NCBI RefSeq assembly: GCF_016591975.1
Contig: NZ_AP024169.1
Span: forward strand, 582,001-646,000
Length of the DNA stretch: 64,000 bases
Direction of reading: 5' to 3'
Source of the DNA: Anaeromicropila herbilytica
Lineage (GTDB): Bacteria; Bacillota; Clostridia; Lachnospirales; Lachnospiraceae
Both the position numbers and the translations under genes were made by a program. Positions 15,793 to 24,622 of the stretch are shown one piece after another (the first letter of the stretch is position 1; each line of letters starts with the position of its first letter). The notes below the pieces were generated by a model. That model had not been told where the DNA came from. It worked only from the letters and a program-made list of their open reading frames with translations, and ran no database searches.

Positions 15793-18210
15793 ATGATAAA
15801 TTATAAAGAATTAGTAAGTAAGATGACACTAGAAGAAAAAGCATCCTTGCTGTCAGGTAAAGATATTTGGCAGACTAAGAATATAGAACGATTAGGTTTA
15901 GCAAGTATTTTCTTATCAGATGGACCACATGGAGTAAGAAAACAACTTGGTGAAGGTGACCATTTAGGACTAAATGAAAGTGTGAAAGCAACTTGTTTTC
16001 CAACAGCAGCAACAGTTGCAAACAGTTGGGATACAGAACTTGGCGAACTAGTAGGGGCCAGTATTGGAGAAGAAGCATTCGTACAGGATGTTGATGTATT
16101 GTTAGGACCAGGCTTAAATATGAAGCGTAGCCCGCTTTGCGGTCGAAACTTTGAATATTTCAGTGAAGATCCTTACCTTGCAGGTAAAATGGCAGCAGGA
16201 TATGTAAAAGGAATCCAAAGTCAAGGAGTATCCGCTTGTCCAAAGCATTTTGCTGTAAATAGCCAGGAACTTCGCCGTATGGCAAATGACTCGATTGTAG
16301 ATGAGAGAACGTTACGAGAAATATATCTCACCGCATTTGAAATTGTCGTAAAGGAAGCAAAACCTAAAAGCATTATGTCCGCTTACAACCGTATCAATGG
16401 TGTATATGCTAGTGAACATGAACAACTTCTTCAAAACATTCTTGTGGATGAATGGGGATTCGATGGCTTTGTAGTAACAGACTGGGGTGGTTCTAATGAT
16501 CATGTAGAATCAGTAAGGAATGGTAATCACTTAGAGATGCCAACAACTGGAGGAGACAGTGACAGAGAACTAGTGGAGGCTGTTAAATCTGGAAGACTAA
16601 GTGAAGAGTTATTAGATAAGAGAGTTGGTAAATTATTAGAAGTAATCTATGAATTACATACGAATAAGGAGCAATCAAAGAAAACTACTTTGGATGTACT
16701 AGAACATCATAAGATAGCACAAAAGGTTGCTTTAGAGAGTATTGTACTATTGAAAAATGAAGATGAGATATTGCCTCTAAGAAAAGGTGCTAACGTAGCA
16801 GTAATCGGAGATTTTGCCGAGACACCAAGATATCAAGGAGCAGGTTCTTCTATAGTAAATTGTACAAGACTTGATAGTACATTAGATGTAATCAAAGAGA
16901 GCGGATTTAATATGGTAGGTTTTGCAACAGGCTACCATCGTAATAGTGACGTTGACCACGCTGCACAAAATGCAGCTATCGAATTAGCTAAAAAAGCAGA
17001 TGTGGTTCTATATTATATAGGTCTAGATGAAATCAGTGAATCAGAAGGTCTTGACCGTACAAGTATGAAAATACCAGAAAATCAAATCACATTATTATCC
17101 GCATTAGCGAAGGTAAATAAGAACATTGTTGCAGTTATATCCGCAGGATCATCAATCGAAATGCCTTGGGTAAATCATTGTAAGGCGATTGTACATGGAT
17201 ATTTATCCGGTCAGGCTGGAGCTGGTGCTATATTAAAAGTAATATCAGGTGAAGCATGTCCTAGTGGTAAATTAGCTGAAACATATCCACTAAAGCTTGA
17301 GGATTCTCCAACATACAACTATTTTCCAGGAAAAGAGTATAACTCAGAGTATAGAGAAAGCTTATATATTGGATATCGCTACTATGATACGGTTAATCAG
17401 GCAGTACAATTCCCATTCGGATATGGACTAAGTTACACTTCTTTTGAATATTCCGAAATCAGTGTAAACGATAAAGAAGCTACATTTACCATTACGAATA
17501 CTGGAAAAGTGGATGGGGCAGAAGTAGCACAGATGTATGTAAGTGCAAAATGCCAAGGAGTGTTCAGGCCGAAAAAGGAACTGAAAGGATTCACAAAAGT
17601 ATTCTTAAAAGCTGGAGAATCAAAACAAGTTCGTATTGAACTAGATGATAAGGCATTCCGCTATTATAATGTTATGACAAAGAGCTGGGAAGTAGAACAA
17701 GGCGAATATGAAATCTTAATTGGAGCTTCTAGTATGGATATTCGTTTATCTGCGTCAATGAAAGTCGCTGGAACCAATGCAACATTACCATATAATAAAG
17801 CAGAAATGAAAAGTTATTATAGTGGACAGATTAAAGATGTTGATGACAAAGAATTTGAAGCATTACTTGGACATACAATACCAGATGGACGTTGGGATGA
17901 ACGTGGTCTATTAAACGTCAATGATGCATTGTGCCAAATGTATTATGCAAAAAGTGCTTTGGCAAGGCTCGTTTATAAAATATTAACAAGAATTAAGAAT
18001 CGCAGTGAGGCAAAAGGTAAGCCAAATCTTAATGTATTATTTATCTATAACATGCCATTTCGAGGAATTGCGAAAATGACCAATGGTGCCATTACTATGG
18101 AAATGGCAAATTGTTTAGTTGAAATGGTAAATGGACATTTCTTCCGTGGCTTTAGAAAATTAGTAAAAGCATACTTTAAAAACCGTAAAGCACAAAAGAG
18201 TGCTAAGTAA
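15793..18210 (+). CDS. Glycoside hydrolase family 3, classical domain order
   Basis: An 805-aa enzyme without signal peptide or transmembrane helix, so probably cytoplasmic. The N-terminal barrel domain (about 8-300) carries the KHFAVNSQE motif and the nucleophile Asp230 in GFVVTDWGGS. The second domain (about 320-540) has the SEGLDR acid/base motif, and a fibronectin-like domain covers about 570-670. A further 120 residues at the end, basic and Lys-rich, are longer than in typical bacterial beta-glucosidases. It probably releases terminal beta-linked sugars from short glycans. It begins the downstream half of the locus and is followed within 10 bases by the GtrA-like gene. Confidence 0.92.
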   Translation: MINYKELVSKMTLEEKASLLSGKDIWQTKNIERLGLASIFLSDGPHGVRKQLGEGDHLGLNESVKATCFPTAATVANSWDTELGELVGASIGEEAFVQDVDVLLGPGLNMKRSPLCGRNFEYFSEDPYLAGKMAAGYVKGIQSQGVSACPKHFAVNSQELRRMANDSIVDERTLREIYLTAFEIVVKEAKPKSIMSAYNRINGVYASEHEQLLQNILVDEWGFDGFVVTDWGGSNDHVESVRNGNHLEMPTTGGDSDRELVEAVKSGRLSEELLDKRVGKLLEVIYELHTNKEQSKKTTLDVLEHHKIAQKVALESIVLLKNEDEILPLRKGANVAVIGDFAETPRYQGAGSSIVNCTRLDSTLDVIKESGFNMVGFATGYHRNSDVDHAAQNAAIELAKKADVVLYYIGLDEISESEGLDRTSMKIPENQITLLSALAKVNKNIVAVISAGSSIEMPWVNHCKAIVHGYLSGQAGAGAILKVISGEACPSGKLAETYPLKLEDSPTYNYFPGKEYNSEYRESLYIGYRYYDTVNQAVQFPFGYGLSYTSFEYSEISVNDKEATFTITNTGKVDGAEVAQMYVSAKCQGVFRPKKELKGFTKVFLKAGESKQVRIELDDKAFRYYNVMTKSWEVEQGEYEILIGASSMDIRLSASMKVAGTNATLPYNKAEMKSYYSGQIKDVDDKEFEALLGHTIPDGRWDERGLLNVNDALCQMYYAKSALARLVYKILTRIKNRSEAKGKPNLNVLFIYNMPFRGIAKMTNGAITMEMANCLVEMVNGHFFRGFRKLVKAYFKNRKAQKSAK

Positions 18211-18220
18211 GGAGGCAACC

Positions 18221-18826
18221 GTGGGTACAGAAACAACAAATTCATCCAACAAGTTGGTTGGAAAGTGGAATCAATTTAAGGAAAACCATCCAAACATGGT
18301 TCAGTTCATCGTCTTTTTTGTAATTAGTAATGGTGTTACAGTATTACAGATGGTTTTAATGCCACTTATTAAATATATCTTTGGATATACATCATTAGTA
18401 AGCACGAATTTTCAGATTTTACCAATAGGACATAATCTGGATGGTAGTATCTATTATATTTTTGATTATGCCAAAGGGGCAATTGGAAATGGTGGAGGCG
18501 GTGGATTAGCCTACTTCCTTGCAGTGGAAATCGCTTTATTAATTGCCCAGATTATTAATTTCTTTTTACAAAGAAAGGTAACTTTTAAATCAGAAACAAG
18601 CATTTCAAAAGCAGCGTTCTGGTATTTTATATCATGGGTTATCATCTCCATCGGTGCAGCTGCACTTCAAGGGTTATATAAGACGCCAATCTATGATTAC
18701 TTAATGAGTAGCTTTGGAAAATCCCTTGGAATGACAATTGCTGATGTTGTAACAATGCTTATTAACTGTATTATTTCATTCTGGGTATTCTACCCTGTAT
18801 TAAAAATTATATTTAAGGAGAAATAG
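18221..18826 (+). CDS. GtrA-like membrane protein
   Basis: A 201-aa protein with four predicted transmembrane helices (about residues 25-45, 85-110, 125-150 and 170-192), the layout of the GtrA family. GtrA proteins are thought to move or hold undecaprenyl-phosphate-linked sugars for surface polymer decoration. The GTG at 18221 is preferred: AAGGAGG stands 5 bases upstream, overlapping the stop of the GH3 gene. An extra loop of about 40 residues between helices 1 and 2, with a Gly-rich GNGGGGG stretch, is longer than usual. It ends 2 bases before the glycosyltransferase gene, so the two probably act together. Confidence 0.82.
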   Translation: MGTETTNSSNKLVGKWNQFKENHPNMVQFIVFFVISNGVTVLQMVLMPLIKYIFGYTSLVSTNFQILPIGHNLDGSIYYIFDYAKGAIGNGGGGGLAYFLAVEIALLIAQIINFFLQRKVTFKSETSISKAAFWYFISWVIISIGAAALQGLYKTPIYDYLMSSFGKSLGMTIADVVTMLINCIISFWVFYPVLKIIFKEK

Positions 18827-18828
18827 AA

Positions 18829-19845
18829 ATGAAGCTGTTATCAATTGCAGTTCCATGCTATAATTCTCAGGCTTATCTTGATAAGTGTATTCAGTCCCTA
18901 CTAGCAGGAGGAGATGAAGTAGAAATACTCATTATTAATGATGGGTCTACGGATTGTACAGCACAGATTGCAGAGAAATATGCATGCAAGTATCCTGATA
19001 TTGTACATGTGATTCATCAAGAAAATGGTGGACATGGAGAAGCTGTTAATACTGGAATATTGAATGCAAGAGGTATGTATTTTAAGGTTGTTGACAGTGA
19101 CGATTGGGTAGATCAAGGGGCGTACATAAAAATATTAGATACTCTAAGGCAACAAGGAGAAAAGGGCGAAGTTACTGATATGGTTATCAGTAACTTCGTT
19201 TATGAAAATGAAGCTGTTCGTCATAAAAAAGTAATGAATTTCCGTGGAATCTTCCCAGAAGGAAGGGTATTTACCTGGAATGAAGTAGGCAGATTACCAA
19301 GAGGTCATTACCTATTAATGCATTCTGTTATATATAGAACAAGACTTTTAAGAGAATGTGGATTAAGACTCCCAAAACATACCTTCTATGTGGATAATTT
19401 ATTTGTCTACTTGCCACTTATTTATGTAAAGACAATGTATTATGTGGATGTTGATTTTTATCGTTATTATATTGGTAGAGAAGACCAATCAGTGAACGAA
19501 GAGGTTATGATAAAACGGATTGATCAACAAATTAAAGTGAATCGACTGATGGTTGCTGGTATTTCGTTAGAAAAAGTAGAAAATGAAACATTGAAAAAAT
19601 ACATGTTCCATTACCTTGAGATCGTTACTACCGTAACAAATGTATTATTAGTAAAATCGGGGACAAAAGAAAATCTTCGAAAGAAAAAAGAACTCTGGAA
19701 CTATATCAAAGAGACAGATGTATATACGTATAACTTACTTCGTTATCATATTGCAGGAGTGGTGCTGAATCTTCCAGGACGACCAGGAAGAAAAGTAACC
19801 ATTGGATTGTATAAGATATCGCAAAAGGTAGTAGGATTTAATTAA
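18829..19845 (+). CDS. Family 2 glycosyltransferase
   Basis: A 338-aa protein with a GT-A fold start LLSIAVPCYNSQAYLD, the NDGSTD nucleotide-sugar motif (about residues 37-42), the acceptor motif ENGGHGEAVNTG and the DXD-like VDSDDW (about 91-96). No C-terminal transmembrane pair is present, unlike GtrB, so it may act on the membrane surface. It lies 2 bases behind the GtrA-like gene and closes the GH3-GtrA-GT2 unit. The donor sugar cannot be told. Confidence 0.9.
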   Translation: MKLLSIAVPCYNSQAYLDKCIQSLLAGGDEVEILIINDGSTDCTAQIAEKYACKYPDIVHVIHQENGGHGEAVNTGILNARGMYFKVVDSDDWVDQGAYIKILDTLRQQGEKGEVTDMVISNFVYENEAVRHKKVMNFRGIFPEGRVFTWNEVGRLPRGHYLLMHSVIYRTRLLRECGLRLPKHTFYVDNLFVYLPLIYVKTMYYVDVDFYRYYIGREDQSVNEEVMIKRIDQQIKVNRLMVAGISLEKVENETLKKYMFHYLEIVTTVTNVLLVKSGTKENLRKKKELWNYIKETDVYTYNLLRYHIAGVVLNLPGRPGRKVTIGLYKISQKVVGFN

Positions 19846-19897
19846 CTACGTCAGATGTGTACGAGCATTGCTCAAAGTGAGTAATAATTAATAAGAG

Positions 19898-19952
19898 AAC
19901 TCAAAGTATAGAGTTATAGGATATAATCTATGCTTTGAGTTGCTTTTGTTTT
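19898..19952 (+). terminator. Intrinsic terminator after the glycosyltransferase gene
   Basis: A 15-bp stem, AACTCAAAGTATAGA (19898-19912) with TCTATGCTTTGAGTT (19927-19941), one G-T pair, followed by GCTTTTGTTTT. The rest of the gap to 20083 shows nothing further. Confidence 0.85.
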
Positions 19953-20083
19953 GGAGATCATTTTATATGAATGAGTTGCCCTACAAATGATCTGAGAACT
20001 AGAACTTCTTATACATACTCAATGAAGCATAAGTTTTTCTGTTTTGTGCAAATTGCCTAGACTACTTCCCAAACAGGTCATGG

Positions 20084-22243
20084 CTATACTCTGGCATTCT
20101 GCTTTTCGATTTCATCCAATAGTTTATGAGTACCGTCCTCAATCCTAAACTGTTCATATAACGGCTGTACCGAAGCACGCATTTTTTTTCGTTCATCATC
20201 GGAAAGAGTTGTAATATGTAGACCTTTTCCTGATAGACTTTCTTGCAACTGTCTTGTTTTGTTTCTCGTCAGTTCAGCTATATAACGAGCACTTTCTTTT
20301 GCAGCTGCTTCAAATTGTTGTTTTTCTTTTGAATCAAGAGCATACCATAAGCCCTCCGAACAAAGTATGACAGAAGAAGCGTAGGAATGATGGGTAAGTG
20401 TTAAGAATGTCTGCACATCAAAGAGATAGTTATTAAAGGCTGTTACTAAAGGCATATCCTGACCATCCACACTTTTCTCACGTAACACGTTATATACTTC
20501 GTCATATTTAACTGGAACAGGATCCCCACCTAAGATTTTTATCGTTTTAATATGCATATCCTGATTTGCTACACGAATTTTTAAATTCTTTAAATCCTCC
20601 ATTTTTCTAACTTCATATTTGGAATTGGTTATATCACGAAATCCCTCCTCAGCGAAAGAAAGTCCATGAAAACCATGTTCATCTAACAAGTCTAGCAATC
20701 TGCGGCCGATAGAGCCATGTAGGATATTGTCTGCTGCTTTTTCATCCTGGAACAAAAAAGGTAAGTCTAGAAGTGTAAGCTCTTTTACTGTTGAAGCAAC
20801 CTGATGTGTACCTATAAAAATGATATCTAAATCATTATTTTTTAATTTATCAAAGATTTGTGATGCATTTCCTAGTTGCTCACTGTGAAAAATCTTAAGT
20901 TCAAGGTTACCACCAGTTTTGTCAGATAATAATTCACCCAAGTTCTTTAAGCCGCTATACGCAGCTGATTTATCGGAAAGTACAAGTGCAGCACGTAAGG
21001 TTTTCTTATTATTAAAGCGAAACTTCCTCATGACATGATCCTGCAAAGTACCAGAAAATTTAGTCATATCCTTGGCATCTCTGGTTATTTCGTCAATTAA
21101 TTGGTTTACTTTTATGGTACTAGCAGCAACAGTCTGTGTAGCAGCAACGGATCTATTTATCAGAGAGGCTATCCCTTGGACTGCACTTAGCAAGGAAGTA
21201 GCATCAGAGGAGGCTTCGTCAGTTAATTGAAACACCTCCTGTACACTCTCACCGCTAGTTTTAACCTGATCTGTGATATGGCTAAAGCTTGTATTGGCAC
21301 GATGAATATTTTCTTCAGTGTCACCAATGGAATTGGAGGTATCTATAAATACCTGAACAACATTTTTAATCTCAAATACCATTTCATGAACAATTGCTGA
21401 AATTTGTTTGGCTGCATTTTGAGACTGTTCTGCTAATTTGCGGATTTCATCTGCAACTACCGAAAAGCCTCTTCCCTGTTCACCAGCACGGGCAGCTTCA
21501 ATTGCAGCATTTAATGCCAATAGGTTCGTTTGACCTGCAATTTCTTCAATCATTTCAAGTATTTCCCTAATCTTCTCTGATTTTGATTCAAGTTCTCTAG
21601 TAAGCGTAACGTTTTCATTAGCCGTTGTAACTAGCTGACTGATCCCTGCGCTTGTTCCAAGAATTACTTCTTTTCCAGTATTGGCAGCTTCATTGATTGA
21701 TTCGGAATTGGCGAGTAATACTCCCATTTTGGAATCTGTGGTCTGTGAAAGTACACTCACCTTGTCAGCACGAATAGCAGCATCCTGAATCATGTGTCCA
21801 ATTTCCTCTGAATCGTCTGCTATTTCGCCAGTAGTCAATGATATTATTTCGAGGCTTTTATTTCCTTCGTAAGAATCATTCGCTAATTTACTGGAACAAT
21901 TGGTCATATTTTCTAGGTCATTGTAAATATCAATAAGCATGTTCTGTAGGTAATCGCTGGAATTATTTATGGTATCTGATAGTTTTCCGAATTCATCCTT
22001 TCTTTTAACATCAATATGAACCGTGAAATCACCGGTGCAAAATCTTGACATAGCAGTAATTATAGTGGTTAACGGATTGAAAAGATAGGATAATATACCC
22101 CATATGACAATAGCTAACACGATAAATAGAAGTACTGCGGCTACCGTGCTTGATTTAAGAACCGTTGAAAGAATTAAAGTGCTTACCAGTAAGCTCCCTA
22201 TGATAACTAACATAGTCTTAACTTTGATGCTTAGTTTGAACAT
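20084..22243 (-). CDS. Methyl-accepting chemotaxis-like protein fused to a TRAP-type (DctP) solute-binding domain
   Basis: A 719-aa protein. Two transmembrane helices (about 9-28 and 33-55) are separated by only a few residues, so there is no extracellular sensor. A HAMP segment (about 56-110), then an MCP signalling domain with the hairpin QTNLLALNAAIEAARAGEQG, run to about residue 410. Residues 413-719 form a DctP/TRAP periplasmic-binding-protein domain with LKIRVANQDMH and GGDPVPVKYDEVYNVL. By topology this binding domain is cytoplasmic. The ATG at 22243 is chosen because AAAGGAGGG precedes it; the open frame extends 65 codons further upstream without a better start. No TRAP transporter genes are adjacent. 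It is monocistronic. Confidence 0.9.
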   Translation of the reverse strand: MFKLSIKVKTMLVIIGSLLVSTLILSTVLKSSTVAAVLLFIVLAIVIWGILSYLFNPLTTIITAMSRFCTGDFTVHIDVKRKDEFGKLSDTINNSSDYLQNMLIDIYNDLENMTNCSSKLANDSYEGNKSLEIISLTTGEIADDSEEIGHMIQDAAIRADKVSVLSQTTDSKMGVLLANSESINEAANTGKEVILGTSAGISQLVTTANENVTLTRELESKSEKIREILEMIEEIAGQTNLLALNAAIEAARAGEQGRGFSVVADEIRKLAEQSQNAAKQISAIVHEMVFEIKNVVQVFIDTSNSIGDTEENIHRANTSFSHITDQVKTSGESVQEVFQLTDEASSDATSLLSAVQGIASLINRSVAATQTVAASTIKVNQLIDEITRDAKDMTKFSGTLQDHVMRKFRFNNKKTLRAALVLSDKSAAYSGLKNLGELLSDKTGGNLELKIFHSEQLGNASQIFDKLKNNDLDIIFIGTHQVASTVKELTLLDLPFLFQDEKAADNILHGSIGRRLLDLLDEHGFHGLSFAEEGFRDITNSKYEVRKMEDLKNLKIRVANQDMHIKTIKILGGDPVPVKYDEVYNVLREKSVDGQDMPLVTAFNNYLFDVQTFLTLTHHSYASSVILCSEGLWYALDSKEKQQFEAAAKESARYIAELTRNKTRQLQESLSGKGLHITTLSDDERKKMRASVQPLYEQFRIEDGTHKLLDEIEKQNARV

Positions 22244-22674
22244 AAAATAATGCCCTCCTTTTTCGTTTGAGTGTCTTTTTTGCTTGCTTAGGAGTTGACT
22301 TTTTCTCACTTTATTGTATTTCTTATAAGAAAAAGTCGTATTTTGCCATAAGCTAATGGTAGCATTAATAAAATTGATTGTAAATAAACAAAGAGCATCA
22401 AAGTGTATCATATTTGAACAATTAGAGAAAAATAGCAATTTTTATTATTAGAAAGTATTATTTTGTTATATGAACTCATTAAAATCCTCAGACGAATTTT
22501 ATAAATTGTTTCAAAAATGTACATTTAAGCACTGTGATTTATAACGATAATCTGTAGTAATTTCAAAAATAATCAAACTGTGCTTTAAGCTCTATTCAAT
22601 TTGGGAAAAAGACGACAAAAATAAAAAAGATTATATTGGAGGCACTAACGCCTCAAGCATTACTTATCATGAGT

Positions 22675-22714
22675 AAAACAACCAATTCGGTATTACACCG
22701 ACTTGGTTGTTTTA
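22675..22714 (+). terminator. Orphan terminator hairpin
   Basis: A stem AAAACAACCAA with TTGGTTGTTTT encloses an inner TCGGT/ACCGA stem with an ATTAC loop. It has the shape of an intrinsic terminator in either direction. With no rightward gene before it, it may end a small transcript from 22440-22670 or block leftward read-through. Confidence 0.65.
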
Positions 22715-22826
22715 TTATGAAATTATATTTCATTTTAAAATATAAATAAGATTAAAATTAAAATTTTGAAAAATAATAGCAGCAAAATACACAAAAAAAA
22801 TATCTTAAAATGTGTGATTTATTACA

Positions 22827-22859
22827 TTGACCTGGTGTAACACCGCTGTTTATCGTAAT
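22827..22859 (+). promoter_or_regulatory. Promoter with a GGTGT-A-ACACC dyad in the spacer
   Basis: TTGACC at 22827-22832 is a good -35. A perfect 11-base dyad GGTGT-A-ACACC follows at once (22834-22844), and TATCGT at 22851 or CGTAAT at 22854 could be the -10, giving a spacer of 18 or more bases. A dyad in a long spacer is how MerR-family regulators control promoters, and a MerR gene lies just downstream of the two hydrolase genes. The link is inference only. Confidence 0.4.
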
Positions 22860-22893
22860 TATATCAATATGTGGTTTTAAGGAGGGATAAATC

Positions 22894-24585
22894 ATGAAGG
22901 AAGTAAAACAAATAGAGAAAACAATTACCAATAAATATGATTTGTTTTACTATATATCAACAAAGGCGAATACCTACACTCCAGCAAAGACGATCTATGT
23001 CTGTGCACCTGATAAAGATGTACATTCTTATGAGACTGTTGAAAGATTTGCAAAGGAATCAGGATGGCTTCTGTTGGCAGAAGAGGATGGAGCAGTTCTT
23101 GTGATGCCAATTGCAGAAAATGGGTGGGTATCACAAAGCCCTTCCCTGATTGCAGAAATATATGATGAAACTAGACAAAAGTTCCCGTCAAAAAATGGTG
23201 ACAGTATACCAGGAAGAGATGGTTTTATCTGGTGTTGGGAGACTCTGATTTATTTAGTTGGATATGTAGAGGGGGCTATTTTTGCAGGGAATGTTACGGT
23301 AACAAGTCCAAATCGCTTTGCTGGAATTGCTCTGATCAATGGTGTTCCTAACAATTATAAAAGTCAATCAGACCCATCAGATCATTGGCTAGTTAGAAAT
23401 ATAAGTTCTGACTATAATGTGAGAAATCATGACATTCCAGTATGTTTGTGGATGTTAGGTAACAATGAATTAGATATGAAAGAGGCACTTGCCTATTTTA
23501 TGCATAGTAATCATATAACTGAGGATGTAGAACTAGTTGAGTACGAGGGGGTTAGTACTAGGATTTATAAGAACAGGGAGGAAGAAGCTGCTCAAATTAG
23601 AGTTTCTGTTGGAAGCTTTACTGCTACGCCTGTACTTGCACCGACAATTATGATTCAATTCTTCAACAACTTTATCCGTTGGAAAAATGCTCCGGATGGC
23701 ACTTTAAAACCATACCTTAGCAAAACTGATTTCTATAATTCGAGCCGTTATGAACAGAATTCTGTCACAGTAAATGACATAAAGTATACTTATTTCACTT
23801 ATCTTCCAGAAGGAACGGATAAAAAGAATGCCGCAGGACTTCCTGTAGTGTTCAGTGCTCACGGAAGAGGGGAGCCAGCTTGGATGTTCTCCACAAAAAA
23901 TGGTTGGGACAAGCTTTGTGATGAAACGAAAGAATTTATCCTTGTATTACCTGATTCACCACAGAACATATGGCTGTTTGAACGGGATAGGGAAGTCTTT
24001 TCACATATTATTGAACAATTATATGAGGCATATGGAATTGATAGATCAAGAGTGTACCTTACTGGATTTTCGAATGGTGGAATGATTACAAGGCAGGTAG
24101 GAAATCATTATCCAGAATTATTTGCTGCAATCTCACCATGGAATGCACCTTTTCGTGACGAGTATAAAGAAATAATATCAAAAGGCTATGAGCTACCATG
24201 TTTTATATGTGCTGGTGATAGTGATGAAAAAGTTGAATGGGATGATCTAAACAATCTACTAGAAAATATGCTTAAAATAAATAATTGCGCAATTAGAGAG
24301 GATACCTCTAATAATCATGTGAGATTTATATCAGATGAGATACGAAATGCAAGTAATTATTATACGATAGAAAATGGGTACTCAGAAGGTGAACGTTTTC
24401 AAACATTTTTATATCATAATACAGAAGGAAAAAATCGGGTATGTTTTACAAAAATGAAAAATATGCCTCACGGGGCAGTGTATGAGGAAAGTCGTGCTGC
24501 ATGGAAATTTTTGAAACGATTTAGTCGTCCTGATGGTGCCAAAAGAGTAGTTGAAGTAGAAAACGAATACAGAAGGACGAATTAG
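22894..24585 (+). CDS. Tandem alpha/beta-hydrolase, PHB-depolymerase/esterase-like
   Basis: A 563-aa protein without signal peptide. The C-terminal half (about 280-555) is an esterase/poly(3-hydroxybutyrate) depolymerase-like alpha/beta hydrolase: an oxyanion-region SAHGRGEPAW, nucleophile Ser393 in GFSNGG, an Asp in AGDSDEKVEW and a His in MPHGAVYEES. The N-terminal half (about 30-260) looks like a second hydrolase fold whose elbow reads GYVEGA (residues 123-128), with Val125 in the nucleophile place, so it is probably inactive. GGAGGG stands before the ATG. It forms a likely operon with the esterase at 24623. Confidence 0.72.
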   Translation: MKEVKQIEKTITNKYDLFYYISTKANTYTPAKTIYVCAPDKDVHSYETVERFAKESGWLLLAEEDGAVLVMPIAENGWVSQSPSLIAEIYDETRQKFPSKNGDSIPGRDGFIWCWETLIYLVGYVEGAIFAGNVTVTSPNRFAGIALINGVPNNYKSQSDPSDHWLVRNISSDYNVRNHDIPVCLWMLGNNELDMKEALAYFMHSNHITEDVELVEYEGVSTRIYKNREEEAAQIRVSVGSFTATPVLAPTIMIQFFNNFIRWKNAPDGTLKPYLSKTDFYNSSRYEQNSVTVNDIKYTYFTYLPEGTDKKNAAGLPVVFSAHGRGEPAWMFSTKNGWDKLCDETKEFILVLPDSPQNIWLFERDREVFSHIIEQLYEAYGIDRSRVYLTGFSNGGMITRQVGNHYPELFAAISPWNAPFRDEYKEIISKGYELPCFICAGDSDEKVEWDDLNNLLENMLKINNCAIREDTSNNHVRFISDEIRNASNYYTIENGYSEGERFQTFLYHNTEGKNRVCFTKMKNMPHGAVYEESRAAWKFLKRFSRPDGAKRVVEVENEYRRTN

Positions 24586-24622
24586 GAAAGAAAAAATTAT
24601 TTTATAGAAGGAGAAAGAAGAA

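Larger units (their letters stand above)
22244..22893. other. 650-base divergent intergenic region
   Basis: The AT-rich gap separates the leftward MCP gene from the rightward hydrolase gene. It contains a terminator-like hairpin at 22675-22714 although no rightward gene precedes it, a small GAGGC/GCCTC hairpin near 22640-22653, and a promoter-like dyad at 22827-22859. I found no credible coding frame; a 26-codon frame from 22670 overlaps the hairpin and has no ribosome site. Confidence 0.5.

Noticed and set aside
22670..22750. 26-codon frame MSKTTNSVLHRL... as a small peptide gene
   Set aside because: It overlaps a terminator hairpin, and no ribosome site is properly placed; the only GGAGG is more than 20 bases away in a small hairpin.
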